A DNA stretch of 64,000 bases from Ypsolopha sequella (lineage: Eukaryota > Arthropoda > Insecta > Lepidoptera > Ypsolophidae), in the NCBI GenBank assembly GCA_934047225.1, contig OW204012.1, positions 12,152,001 to 12,216,000 on the forward strand, given 5' to 3'. The notes beneath the pieces were generated by a model. That model was not told the DNA's origin and did not search any database. It saw only the letters and a program-made list of their open reading frames with translations. Shown piece after piece: positions 22,801 to 33,720 of the stretch; position 1 is the first letter of the stretch; every line of letters begins with the position of its first letter. A program made the translations under genes and the position numbers.

Positions 22801-23302
22801 CTAGTTATCTTAGCTAGTGCAAAGTGCAAAGCGAGATCTCTGACGGATTGAATAGTGGTACATATGATCAATATTGTGTTGTTTTTTATTACATACAGTC
22901 CATTAACTTTAACTTAAATTCAGTGAGAACAATATCCAGTGCATACAAATTAGGACATGATTGGAGGAACCGGCGCTTAATGTTGTGGTGGCGTCCATAA
23001 CAATATTCAACATGTAACAAAGCGGTAACACTAGACTTCATCGCTTAGCTCAGCCTCGGCTTTGTAACGAACCGAGCCGACCAAGCAATATCCTGTCTTG
23101 CTCGCTCAAAAGGTTTGTTTCGTCAATCTATCTCTTTCGCTGATGGTAATGGGGTCTACTTTTATAAAGGCCACCAATTGGCGCCACTGGCACGTAAGGT
23201 ATATGTCAAAGGTTTGTTAGGTTAGATTTACATAGAAGTTCGATTTTTTGTTTTGCTTATCCATATAATATATTTTTTTTCTTTCTTAAATGCGAATAAA
23301 CA

Positions 23303-23345
23303 ATGCCGCAATGATGTGCAGTTCCGTTATGTTCGAAAACGTTTT
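23303..23345 (+). pseudogene. Possible THAP-domain exon remnant
   Basis: ATG CCG CAA TGA TGT GCA encodes M-P-Q-stop-CAVPLCSKTF, with the Met-Pro, C-x4-C start typical of THAP zinc fingers and an internal TGA. A hAT-type MITE lies 5 bp downstream. The match is short, so this may be chance. Confidence 0.3.
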
Positions 23346-23350
23346 AGCCC

Positions 23351-23873
23351 CAGTGGCGTAGCTAGGTAGGCAAAGGCCCCGGTGCATAGAGAAAAAATCG
23401 GGCCCTCACCCCCTCTTTCACGGTAGCTTCAACTTATATTGGCCTTCAAAATTATAGATAGGAATAAGAATAGGATACAGGATACAGTGAGTTGAACTTA
23501 TCATTAGTAGGCTTAATTCATACGTCATCTCTATGAGAGGTAAAATCTCTGTGTTTATATTAAAGAAAATGGGAATAAATAAGCAACGACGCATTATAAA
23601 ATCTTTATTATACAGATGAGATCAATAGATGACAAAGAAAAACGATTTTTAACAGAGTTCCCTGTGCAATTCACAACCTCTTGCGCGCTTTAATTTTTGC
23701 GAATTCGTCTATAACTTCACTTGAAAATTCTTGTGAGCAGGGTCGAGGTTTTCTAGCTTCAGGAGCTGGCGAATTGGCTGACCCGCTCTTTTCAAAGCTT
23801 AGGTTGGAGGGCCCCCTGAGCTCCGGGGCCCTGGTGCACTGCACCAGCTGGCCCTATGATAGCTACGCCACTG
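23351..23873. mobile_element. hAT-type MITE with 8-bp TSD TTTAGCCC
   Basis: Ends are CAGTGGCGTAGCTAG and CTAGCTACGCCACTG-type (AGCTACGCCACTG) and the 523-bp body is flanked by identical TTTAGCCC at 23343-23350 and 23874-23881. CAGTG ends with an 8-bp duplication are characteristic of hAT. No transposase. Confidence 0.9.
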
Positions 23874-24137
23874 TTTAGCCCCTCTTTTCTTTAGCTCTAA
23901 TCTTAATTAATTTACTTCCATTGCACCGTACCTTGAATAATAAACCTGAAACTATGAATTTATCTCGACTAATACACAAATAACTAATAAAAGCCATAGC
24001 TTTCGCCGTTTCGCGTGCATTTGACGTTTTTCTATACCTGTCGCCTCAGTGGCGCCGCCTGACGTCGATAGTAACCCTCATTGCATATACATAGTACGAA
24101 ATACCTGTTCTATTTCTCGAATCAGTCGAGTAAGGGC

Positions 24138-24370
24138 GTTACGAATCTTCACTTAATTAATCAAAGCGGATTATTTTCTGTTGAACACCAAGTAGAATTA
24201 TCCTGTGTAGAAATAAGTAACTATATAATAGTTTGTGTCTACCGACCTTCGGGAGAAGATTACAATATTTTTGAAAAAACTATGTAAGATGTGCTAAAAT
24301 TGTTATTTGATACAAAGAAAAATGGTGTAGTAAGTGGACATTTTAATGTTGAAACGTCTGTTATGACCGC
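24138..24370 (+). pseudogene. LINE endonuclease fragment
   Basis: Encodes NQSGLFSVEHQVELSCVEI, IIVCVYRPSGEDYNIFEK to a TAA at 24285, then after the stop KLLFDTKKNGVVSGHFNVET. VCVYRP-SG and GD(here GH)FN are endonuclease motifs of Jockey/CR1-type LINEs; the catalytic Asp of GDFN is His here. Truncated on both sides. Confidence 0.7.
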
Positions 24371-24597
24371 TAAGTTAATATATTTATTCAAATCATTTAA
24401 TTTGCCTTATGTGTTCTTAGAACACGTAGTTCTTAGATAATGGGTTAAATTGTTTCCCGATTTGTAAAATTTGGTAATGTTTTGTTGGAATAAGATAATT
24501 TGAAACACTGAAATTCTTCGCAAAGATTATGGAATGGGTACCGACGCGGGATATATTTTGACATGAAAAAAGCCCCACTTTTTTCATGACTGTACAC

Positions 24598-25239
24598 CAG
24601 TGGCGTGCACAGAGTTTTTAGACAGGGTAGACATAAAAATTTAAAAGCCTAAAAACTTGGTAAAAACTTACCAAATAATCAAGTTACTGTTTGCGTTTAG
24701 CTACCTGAAATATCGTTTCGCAATTATTTGTTTTTATCACCAAAACACAGTTTCAAAAACGCACCATTTCCTAACTTTTGTACATACACATTGTACAACA
24801 TGTTGTCACATTGAATAACTTTCACAGTAAACACTGGCACTAGCTATTTTTTTATACTGCTTGTCATCAATTTGCGTAAAGAACGAACGAAAAACAAGAA
24901 TGGATGGCGCCCGCCCGCCAAGCCACCAAGGCGAAGGTGGCATTTTCAGTGAATATCGTAAAAAGCCGTCGTCTTTTGCATTGTGTGCCATGTATTTACT
25001 GTAACGCACACAAACATAGACTGTTGGAATATGACCCACACATATACACCGACAGACACCATTCCGTGATGTCTTTTTGCATCGAGTGAGCGAGCGACTC
25101 GGAACTGAGACTCGCAGTTCCCGCTAATGACAATAGATGGCGGTTGGTGTCGCTACATTTTAGCAGAAAATTTATTACGATATGCGTAATATGTCAGGTT
25201 AGACAGTGTCTGTTTGTCTGTATGGACCGCACGCCACTG
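24598..25239. mobile_element. hAT-type MITE with 8-bp TSD CTGTACAC
   Basis: CTGTACAC at 24590-24597 and 25240-25247 flanks a 642-bp body whose ends are CAGTGGCGTGCACAG and CCGCACGCCACTG. The interior has no transposase; open frames at 24806-25089 on both strands are chance. The TIR is close to that of the 23351 element, suggesting related families. Confidence 0.9.
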
Positions 25240-25589
25240 CTGTACACAACCTGCCAAGTTTCATGAAGGTCTGCCGACTTTTTAGGAGTAACTTTTTGTC
25301 CTTCTTCTCACAGTAACTGTGTCATGTTGGTACTCGATGAGGTATAGTTACCTACAATAAACCTTCGGTCTATTTCATTTACTGGACAAAATCTACTTTT
25401 GTTGTGACTATTTGATAGTGTTTGTACTTTCTTTTTTTGTATTTGCATGTATACAAACATTTGAGAAATAAATGGTTTTGTTTGTATTTGTATTGTTTTA
25501 TAATATATTTACAACTAATTAGAGTTTTGCCATGAATTAACCCGAAATTTAATTCTCCAACTCAAATTGGAACGTAACTCTCATGGCTT

Positions 25590-26190
25590 AAATTAATTAC
25601 AGACTGTAAAAGTAAATAGACTATATGAGACGGGTAGACAAAGATATACAACGTGTAACAGAAAGGTGTAACCATATTTGAAGAGCTTATTCAGTCAATG
25701 GTATAGAACAACTTTTACTATCGAGCCAATACTGAAATCTCAAAAAAATATCCTCCCTTCCATACATTTCAGCCGAGCGGCATTGCATTTTTCTATGAAA
25801 GAGTTAATTTATTTTTTCGAGATAGAGGGTTTGTTCCATACTTAAAGTTGTTCTATACCATTGACTGAATAAGCTCTTCAAATATGGTTACACCTTTTTG
25901 TTACACGTTGTATATGTTTTTCTTTTTTTTAGTAACCTGAATTCCTGCTGTCTTGTATTTTCTTATCTCTTAGTTAAAGTAGATATAAGTCATTTGTATA
26001 GTATAAGTTTTATGTAAAAAAAAAGACATGATCTTGCTAAGTTTCTTGCCCTTCTTCTTAGCAAGACTAATCAATGGGCGGAGGTAGGCATGTATTTAAC
26101 CTATTAATATATGTAACCTATTAGTATGTATATTATGGGATTTGGTCGGCCGCCTGGATTCGTGCTGGGGTTTCGGTAACAATAATCCAA
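25590..26190 (+). repeat. LINE 3' end, split by a MITE
   Basis: GACATGATCTTGCTAAGTTT CTTGCCCTTCTTCTTAGCAA and GGGCGGAGGTAGGCATGTAT match 45620-45700 and 59545-59620. A reversed GCCGCCTGGATTCGTGCTGG fragment follows at about 26148. Confidence 0.65.
25645..25915. mobile_element. MITE with ~72-bp terminal inverted repeats
   Basis: TATACAACGTGTAACAGAAA at the left and its complement at 25896-25915 are the outermost part of near-perfect 72-bp arms that include GAAGAGCTTATTCAGTCAAT. The ends sit in TA context, compatible with a TA duplication, but I do not assign a superfamily. It interrupts a LINE 3' end. Confidence 0.85.
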
Positions 26191-26191
26191 C

Positions 26192-26560
26192 CGATTCGTA
26201 TAATAAAATAGCGAGGGTTTATTTTTTTTACTTTTAGTTGGTTAGATTCCCGGGTGAGACAAGCGAATTTTAGAAGATCTTTGAATGCAGTTTTGTTTCT
26301 TTTAAAAAATAAAGGAATGTTTCGTTTCAGTAAAATGAGCTAACTAAAGGATTTAAGGTAGTTCCCCTCCAGGGCCCTTGCATTTTTTCCACTCTGTATT
26401 ATACATAAATACATATTGCTACATAAATTAAATAAACCTTTAATCTAGTTCATGTACATTTATTATTTTATTACATATATTTTTATACGATAAAATTTTG
26501 ACTTGTGAAACGTGTATTATATATACCTACTTTGCAAAATAAACTGTTTGAATTTAATTT
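26192..26560 (-). repeat. LINE 3' tail, reversed
   Basis: AAACCTTTAATCTAGTTCAT GTACATTTATT and GAAACGTGTATTATATATAC match the reverse complement of the tails at 4390-4440 and 45110-45260. Confidence 0.6.
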
Positions 26561-26619
26561 TTAAAAGATTAAAAAAGAAAATCAGAGAATTTACGTCATT
26601 TTAGGACATACTTTTCATT

Positions 26620-27060
26620 ATTTTGGCATTGGCATTGGCATTTATAAATTAACCATTATCTTTTTATGATTTTTTCAAGCATTGTCCGATATGACGTCAC
26701 TTGAGAGTTTTAGACATTACACTGATTGTCACATCACAATTGATTGCTTATAAAACAAAGTGGTCTGTCTCTGTCTGTTTGTCTACTCATCTGTCATCCA
26801 GCTGTCAAATCAGTCGGAAGCGAATTATTATAAATTTATCTTAGCAAAGGATACATTTCTAAACAGCCATTTCTCAAGTGACGTCACACGAAGGCAAGTG
26901 GAAGTTGCAGCTTTTTCGTAAAAATATCCATTATCTTGAGGTTGTTTATTTAGATCACAAGTTCTAAAATACGCCTTATTAAACCTAAATCTCGCAATGG
27001 TTTTCGAATTAACACACCTTAACATAAGCGAAAAAATTAGATTGAATAAATCTCAATTTC
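26620..27060 (-). repeat. Dispersed repeat, inverted copy of 13420-13905
   Basis: See the copy at 13420. The short open frame at 26828-27025 lies wholly in this repeat and is not a gene. It ends about 165 bp before the transporter exon. A TATATTACATATAT microsatellite occupies 27100-27140. Confidence 0.75.
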
Positions 27061-27227
27061 TTTATCAAATAAAGTTCAACCTGTTGACTCCTATATTACA
27101 TACATATATTATATATTACATATATATATTACATATATATTATTCTTCTGATTTGAAACAGAGACGAAACCAAGGTCCGAATTGTCTCAAGGGACGTGTT
27201 GGAAGTTAACTTTTTTTTTTTTTTCAG

Positions 27228-28645
27228 TTTTCCTGTTGTCGACAATGATAGGAACAAGTACTGGTTGGATATCACCGTTCCTGGGCAAGTTGAGCCGACC
27301 AGATCCACCGTTCCAAGCTACAGAGGAACAGCTAACATGGGTCGCTTCCATTGCTGCCATGAGCAGAGTAGTAGGAATTATAGCGGGGTCAGTAGCGACT
27401 TACCTCCTTGGAACTAAAACATCTGTCTATATCTGCGGTTTGTACTTCGCTGGCGGATGGCTCAGCCTTCTATGCGCAAACGACATCAAAATAATCTTAC
27501 TCTATCAGATATGTTGCGGCATTGCCGTGGGAAGCCTCTACGGAGTGTTTTCTCTATACTTGGGTGAAGTAGTAAATGCAAACATTCGCGGTACTATTAT
27601 TAGCTTTGTGTTAAATGGAATGATGGTTGGACTGCTGATAGGCAACCTTATGGGTACACACGTAGAATCCTGGATTTTCGGAGTCGTAAATTTAGTTCTG
27701 TCAGTCATTTTCCTTGCCACTTTTTGCTTTTTTCCTTCAACGCCACATTACCTGATCAACTGCAACAAACTAGAAGAGGCCGAGAAAGCTTTAAGATATT
27801 ACAATGGAGGCGCCAACGTAACGGACGAGTTTTTTAAACTTCAGGAGTTCATGAAAACTAGTCCACGCGTCTCATTTCTGCAATCATTACGAAAATTGGG
27901 CGATCCAGTCAATCTGAATACATTACTCATGATTAACGTAGTTTACAGTATTGTCAAATTCAGTGGGATTTATGCCATTATAGAATACATGGAGGTAATA
28001 ATTATGGCTGGCAAGATTGAGGTGATCCTTCCATCTACTCTGGTAACGATCATGAGCGCCGTGGCTATTCCTGCTAGTTGGGTGGCCGTGTTTGTCAGTG
28101 ACAAGTTTGGTAGAGTCACCATGCTAGTATTCTCATGTGTGGCCTTTTGTTGTACCTTCATTGCGTGGGGTTTGAGCTTCCATTTATTAGAGCTCGGGTA
28201 CAATCGGTCAGACGTCCAGTGGTTGGTGATCGTGACCGCTTTACTGTACCGGATAAACATGTGTATTGGTGTGCATCCCATAGTACCCGTTTTAATCAGT
28301 GAAGTGTTTGCTCCTAATATTAAAAGTGTTGCTTCTGGTCTAGTCGGTGTAATTGCTGCTCTTTGTTTATTTATTTCAGTAAAAAATTTCCAATCGATGG
28401 CAGACCATATGACTTATAAATATCTATTTTATTTTTATGCCGGTCTTGTTCTGGCTGTCGGGATATATTCGAAACTAAATATTCCTGAGACTAAAGGAAA
28501 GACTTTGCAAGAGATACAAGAGATATTCATAAAAAAGTATTCAATTAAAAACAAAAACGTATCGGACCAAGTATATGCTAATACTGTTTGTGAACAAACA
28601 AACAACGAGGGCAGTAAAGGCCCTAATATCTCAAATCAAGCATAA
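27228..28645 (+). CDS. MFS sugar transporter (Tret1-like), main exon
   Basis: The exon opens after TTTTTTTTTTTTTTCAG at 27227, entering in phase 1, and runs to TAA at 28643. It encodes about 470 residues with roughly eleven membrane segments. Family marks: GEVVNANIRGT (E-x6-R, after TM4), FFPSTPHYLI in place of PESPR before the central loop, SDKFGRVTML (D-x-GRR type, start of the second half), ISEVFAP, and IPETKGKTL after the last helix. This is the order in insect facilitated trehalose/sugar transporters, which pass sugars across the plasma membrane. The first-half G-R-K motif is degenerate (LLGTKTS). An in-frame TTG lies upstream but the first helix needs an upstream exon, which I do not find. 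No lesion in 1.4 kb, so probably a live gene; substrate cannot be told. Confidence 0.9.
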
Positions 28646-29233
28646 TGTGTCAATACTATTTGTGAATGAACAAAAATTAAGGCATTAGATGGACTAAATT
28701 GTGATTTTTTTTTTATTATTTAAAAGGACATGTCCCCACGACATATCTATGTCACAGCCGGATGGTTAAATTGGCCTCCATAGGCTTCCCGCCCACTAGG
28801 CAGCCAAAGCAGCCAGTTGTGTGTAGCCATATGGACGACCAGTCGCGAATTTCAATCGCTGCGGTACACAAAATACATAGACAATACCGCCCAGAAAGAC
28901 GTCTATTGTTCAATATCTTGCGTACAAATAATTCTTTCAACAAGCCGAGGCATGAGAAACAAGGTACTGCAATCCTTTTGGCTCTTCCAAGGTCATTCTT
29001 TCTTACGTATAGCACCACAAACTTATCTTTCCCGAAGACGAAGACTCTCACTTAATGAATATAGAAGCCATTTTGGTTTGGCCTACGGATACAGATAATT
29101 TTTGAGTGGCGAATTGTGTCTGCTCGTTCAGTCAGATGTGTTGACAGAAATCGGTCGCCTGTTATGAGGAGTATGTAGGCTGTATTCGTCTATGACAAAA
29201 TACGTCTGGCTGCTACGCAAGTGCGCGAGAGAC
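28646..29233. other. Downstream of transporter, no recognised gene
   Basis: Overlapping open frames on both strands (28752-29051 minus, 28762-29055 and 28817-29098 plus) share one ~300-bp stretch starting with a CGACATATCTATGTC palindrome. None has a family motif. It may be the transporter 3' UTR followed by a repeat. Confidence 0.35.
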
Positions 29234-29431
29234 CAGTGTTGCCCTTTAAATTTTTTTCTTGTCGTTAGATTTTTATATAAAAGTTTAACTAAAATTTTAA
29301 CAAAATGTCGCCAAATTGTTTGCAGTTTGCAAAAAGTCGCTAAAATGTATGAAACGTCTGTTTTATCAAATCGCTAAATCGATTGAAATTCGGCTAGATT
29401 TAGTGACAAAGTCGCTAAGTCGGCAACACTG
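29234..29431. mobile_element. hAT-type MITE with 8-bp TSD CGAGAGAC
   Basis: CGAGAGAC at 29226-29233 and 29432-29439 flanks 198 bp with ends CAGTGTTGCCC and CGGCAACACTG. The interior repeats AAAnTCGCTAAA words. Perfect duplication suggests a fairly recent insertion. Confidence 0.9.
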
Positions 29432-29642
29432 CGAGAGACTGGAGCAGCCCGATACCACAAAATAATTTTGTGCCGATACTTTGCGTTGTCTCATTCTGGC
29501 TGCGTGCAGCCAGCTGGCTGCTGTGCATTCACGTGGGTTCTAATGACTGTCGCAGGAATTCTTGGCCGACTAATGCGCGGGCTCCCATATACCGCCACAT
29601 GCTGGATTATAGTGGGCGGGAGGTCTTATTGTACGTCTAAAT

Positions 29643-29723
29643 CAGGGGTCTCCAAACTAGTAGGAACCAAACTTAGTGGAGGAATCAGTATGGCCCTAAG
29701 GCAAAAAAATTTGGAGACCCCTG
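29643..29723. mobile_element. Tiny hAT-type MITE (81 bp)
   Basis: CAGGGGTCTCCAAACTAG and AATTTGGAGACCCCTG are terminal inverted repeats; flanks GTCTAAAT (29635) and GTATAGAT (29724) agree at six of eight positions, an aged 8-bp duplication. Confidence 0.7.
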
Positions 29724-29967
29724 GTATAGATAATTGATTAAGTGACGGCATTCAACTGAATAGCCAGGTGTTAGCTGCCCGAAAGCTGGCCCTTTGAAAA
29801 CTACAGCGCATGCAGTCCTATAACAAATATGGCGTCAACACAGAAATATAAAGTATAGTATATTTACTCGTCTTTGTGTCAATAGCTGATAAAATGTTTA
29901 GGGATTTGTGAGAATCAAGTACATTTAAATAAAGTAACATATTGGACTGAATAATAATTTTTTTTAA

Positions 29968-30294
29968 ATTTTCAATGCAACTGCTCGTAAAGACTCGTTT
30001 TATATGCGTGAAAACTGTTCGTAAATCAATTTTACCGCAGTCGTGTTTTATTTTTATTTATTTGCAGGAAATTTGTTAACCTGTGTAACCTTTCCTTGAG
30101 TGTGGTTATCAAAATAAACATAAGCTATCGTTGGAAAGTCGGTTACTTAGTGATTTTAAAGAAATCTGTGGTTACCTATCGCCTTTAACTGAGTATTTAA
30201 ATTATTTTCAATGCATGTGCTCGTAAAGGCCCACTTTTTATGCATCAAAACCGAACAGAAAGTCGATTATTTTGCCCTAGGGCTTTATTATTAT
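29968..30294 (-). repeat. Two tandem ends of a dispersed element
   Basis: TTTTCAATGCAACTGCTCGT (29968) and TTTTCAATGCATGTGCTCGT (30204) begin two similar blocks. The second is one end of the element that resumes at 33272 after the LTR retrotransposon and is complete, reversed, at 57797-58195. Confidence 0.65.
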
Positions 30295-30725
30295 TGTAGC
30301 CGCTGGCTACAGGATGCAGAGCTGATGGAATTTGAATGGGAGAGTAGACAGGATAAGAAAAAGAGTGGGTAAACTGACTGACCTTTGATGATGTCTGTGG
30401 ACGGGCCAACGGGAGATGCGGTGACGTGCTGAGCCTTCTTGTTGGCTAGTTGAGCTGGCGTCTGTGCAGGGATGTATTGAATGTCCTGGTTTGAGTGATG
30501 TACACAGCACTTGTATTAACACTACACTTTAGGTACGCGATATTGTTTGTGCTGACGCGAATGTCTATTGTTTAGAGCTGTCGGCTGCGCGGGCGCGCGC
30601 GCGTGCGCCTAGAGAGGCTCGTCGATCCGAACAGACCGAGCGAGCGGCGGTCAGCGCAGGACTCGATTCCGTCGCGAGTCACCCTTTCTGCGCATGCGCT
30701 GACGTCACGCTTTTTAGCGTGAACA
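30295..30725 (-). repeat. 3' LTR
   Basis: 431 bp, TGTAGCC...GTGAACA on the plus strand (TGTTCAC...GGCTACA in the coding sense), essentially identical to 32841-33271. Contains GGGCGCGCGCGCGTGCGCC and TGCGCATGCGCTGACGTCAC. Confidence 0.9.
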
Positions 30726-30727
30726 TC

Positions 30728-31376
30728 CTGGGGGGGCCGGGGCTGCGGCTCCATGGGCTGTGTCCAGATCCACAACTTGGATCACTCCATCCTTGCCAGG
30801 CATTGTGCGGAGAATTCTCCCCAACTTCCATTGGAGCGGAGGCAGGTCATCCTCTTTGATGAGGACCAGTTCATCCACTTGAGGAGGGGAAGAAGGGGAG
30901 AGCTATTTGGAGCGGGTTTGCAGGGTATGGAGGTAGGATCTGGACCAGAGAGTCAAAAAACGCTGAGAGAGCGCTTGAATGAGTTGAAACCGTTTAAGAG
31001 CAGATATGGGTCTGTCGTCAAAAGACTGCTCAGGTAGAGCGGTGAGCGGACGACCAATAATGAAATGTCCGGCCGTGAGAGGTTCAAAGTCCGTAGGGTC
31101 GGATGAAATCGGGCAGAGGGTTCTTGAGTTGAGTATTATTTCGTGCAGAGCGCCGAACCAAGTTATGTGCTGATTCGCGAGCTTGTGAGTGATTGCATCA
31201 TAGTTTGTGCCGCAGTCTGAGCGAATGAGAACTGGAGTACCGCGACGTGAGATAAAACCTAACAGGGCTCGTGCTGAGTGAAATTGACCATGTACGTCTG
31301 CTATTATTGGTGTGTTAGTGACGTTCACTACACGTTGTGCGGAGTTACAAGAATTCTCTGTTGGAGCTGGAGTCAT
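30728..31376 (-). pseudogene. BEL/Pao integrase C-terminal remnant
   Basis: Reading down from 31376: FISRRGTPVLIRSDCGTNYD (part of the integrase core with the second Asp region), then a jump from NQHITW straight to ALHEIILNSRTLCPISSD, skipping the block that normally lies between, then EPLTAGHFIIGRPLTALP and SQRFLTLWSRSYLHTLQ. A TAG at 30903 interrupts; beyond it the same frame gives DELVLIKEDDLPPLQWKLGR, the terminal domain, almost to the LTR. So it has one internal deletion and one nonsense codon. Confidence 0.85.
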
Positions 31377-31437
31377 TGAGTGAAAATGAACTGAGTGTGT
31401 ATGTGATGAGTGTGTGTGTGATGACTGAGTGCTGGTT

Positions 31438-31640
31438 TCATAGAGTGAAAATGAGCTGAATGTGTATCTGATGAGTGAATGTGTGAGTGAAAATGAGCTG
31501 AGTGTGTCTATATGTGCTGATTGAATGTGTGAGTGAAAATGAGCTGAGTGTGTATGTGCTGATTGAATGTGTGAGTGAAAATGAGTTGAGTGTGTATGTG
31601 CTGATTGAATGTGTGATGAGTGTGACTATATGTGAAAATG
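31438..31640 (-). repeat. ~42-bp minisatellite inside the LTR element
   Basis: Four to five units of GAATGTGTGAGTGAAAATGA GCTGAGTGTGTATGTGCTGATT type, with one unit 4 bp longer. An open frame crosses it only because the period is a multiple of three. Confidence 0.8.
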
Positions 31641-32820
31641 AGTTATTAAAAACTTGAGCGCTACCAACTCCAACGTGCGGATAGCTTGTAACTTGCGCGG
31701 GCCGAAATAACAAAGGCTATGTTCAAACGGAACACGGAAAATAAACCCGACAGAGAGAAGAGAAAGAAAAAAAAAAAAAAATTTTTTTTTTTTAAAAAAC
31801 AACCTGTATATGAGCTGACAAACCAACGTGGAACACCCTATATGTGTACCATAAACAATAAAAGCAGAGATGAGATGAAAAAACAAAAAAAAATTTACTA
31901 TAAAAAGCAGACAATATCAGGATAAAACTGTTCGGCAATATATTACTGCAACACAAGATTACCGCGATTACAAGATTACAATCGACAAGGCTTGTTCACT
32001 CTTATGTTATTATGCTACTTCCCGCTTACACGAAGCTAAATGCTATTCTATTTATATAATAAAATACCTAGCCGAAATCGGATCTAAATGAGCGGACAAA
32101 CTAATGATGAAATCACGCTTTAGTAATATACGTAATACGTATGTATATGCACGAAATAAAGCGAATTTATACTCTCACAAAAAATATCTCGCAAGATACG
32201 AGAACTATCTTTGACAGTGGGTAGATTTGCACCTCTTCGCGCGATAGAAAACAAAGTGAAGTGTAGGTACTCAAAACGTTGTAACACGATATGAAACTAA
32301 AATGTGAACTATGTATTTACGAGCAAAGTTGAATCACTTCGAGAACATTTGAAAAGATTGGGTCGGGAATTACATGTAAAAAATGTTGAGCAAAATGCTG
32401 ACTTTGAGTTTAATTAATTTTACGTATGGGGTTTATAAGGGCTGATAATTAATCCCTGGAAGTGACGGGGGGGGTTTAATAAAGAAATATAGTGGACTGT
32501 AATAAACAATTGGGCCGAATGGATATAATTATATTATCTGAGCTGAACAATAATTACAACCGTGATGAAAATGAGTTATTCTGTAAAGGGGCGGGGGGGG
32601 GGGCCGGTTCTATACCGATAAATGGAATTTTCCAGGCGGCGGTTCCAATTACCTACCCGCAATAGGTATTCGAGACCACAAAATATTTTTTTTTTTGCCG
32701 GGAAAGAGGGCAAAATATGTAACCGGGTGAAAATGGACTGTAGTAAATCGACGGGGGCTGGTTCAAACAAAGTTACGGGCCGGCGGGAGGGAGGCGGGGG
32801 GTGATATAAACCAAAAATTT
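31641..32820. other. Non-coding interior of the LTR element
   Basis: AT-rich with homopolymer runs (A/T at 31769, G at 32590) and no retroviral-type motif on the minus strand. It probably replaces the lost gag-pol region or is an expanded leader. Confidence 0.5.
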
Positions 32821-32836
32821 TCCGCTCGACGGACCA
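32821..32836 (-). other. Putative primer binding site
   Basis: Four bases inside the 5' LTR (minus sense) the sequence reads TGGTCCGTCGAGCGGA; TGG at this position is what pairs with the CCA end of a tRNA primer. I do not name the tRNA. Confidence 0.5.
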
Positions 32837-32840
32837 AAAA

Positions 32841-33271
32841 TGTAGCCGCTGGCTACAGGATGCAGAGCTGATGGAATTTGAATGGGAGAGTAGACAGGAT
32901 AAGAAAAAGAGTGGGTAAACTGACTGACCTTTGATGATGTCTGTGGACGGGCCAACGGGAGATGCGGTGACGTGCTGAGCCTTCTTGTTGGCTAGTTGAG
33001 CTGGCGTCTGTGCAGGGATGTATTGAATGTCCTGGTTTGAGTGATGTACACAGCACTTGTATTAACACTACACTTTAGGTACGCGATATTGTTTGTGCTG
33101 ACGCGAATGTCTATTGTTTAGAGCTGTCGGCTGCGCGGGCGCGCGCGCGTGCGCCTAGAGAGGCTCGTCGATCCGAACAGACCGAGCGAGCGGCGGTCAG
33201 CGCAGGACTCGATTCCGTCGCGAGTCACCCTTTCTGCGCATGCGCTGACGTCACGCTTTTTAGCGTGAACA
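32841..33271 (-). repeat. 5' LTR
   Basis: Same 431-bp sequence as 30295-30725 by eye, with matching ends, so the insertion is evolutionarily young. Followed by the ATTAT duplication. Confidence 0.9.
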
Positions 33272-33578
33272 ATTATTATTTTTTTAAATTTATTTACAAT
33301 GGTTGGATAACCTGCAGCCTTTCCTGTGTACCATAGACGTTATACTTTTTCCCCCAGTGTTTAACGGCTCTGGATACAGTCCTTTTGAGCCAATTATAAT
33401 TTAAAGTTCACAAGATTATATTTGTTTTCATTTCCTCACACTATGCATTGAAAAATGTAGTATGATACACGGGCGTAAAAGCAATAAATTACTCGGTTAC
33501 GTTAAAAACACTCGCTACGCTCGTGTTTTAAATCGTCCTCGTGATTTATTCCTTTGCGTCCTTGTAGCATAAACTACT
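33272..33578 (-). repeat. Remainder of dispersed element split by the LTR element
   Basis: From TACAATGGTTGGATAACCTG to CCTTGTAGCATAAACTAC this is the reverse complement of 57797-58090, including ACGAGCGTAGCGAGTGTTTT. Confidence 0.75.
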
Positions 33579-33720
33579 ATTATCACAAATATTATCAATA
33601 AACATTATTGTAACCAGTTTTTAATACTTTTTTAACTTATGTTAGATACTGTTTTCACTAAATCAACTTACGCCTATCCCTGTACAATAATAATTATATT
33701 ATATTATCAATAGTAATTCT

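Larger units (their letters stand above)
30295..33271 (-). mobile_element. BEL/Pao LTR retrotransposon, internally deleted
   Basis: Two 431-bp LTRs bound 2115 bp; the whole 2977-bp element is flanked by ATTAT at 30290-30294 and 33272-33276. Orientation comes from the integrase remnant on the minus strand. Gag, protease and reverse transcriptase are absent. The element at 57797-58195 is an uninterrupted version of the insertion site. A related solo LTR is at 56044. Confidence 0.9.

Noticed and set aside
27182..27227. Extension of the transporter frame upstream of 27228
   Set aside because: It begins at a TTG and runs through a polypyrimidine tract ending in CAG, which is a splice acceptor; the translated Phe run is intron.
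28752..29098. Overlapping ~95-codon frames on both strands after the transporter
   Set aside because: No splice sites, no motif, and three frames open at once over the same DNA; more likely a low-stop repeat or UTR.
31438..31640. Spaced repeats considered as a CRISPR array
   Set aside because: Units are directly abutting and the host is eukaryotic; it is a minisatellite inside an LTR element.
31438..31713. Repetitive Ser/Thr/His-rich open frame
   Set aside because: Produced by a 42-bp minisatellite; the period being divisible by three keeps it open.
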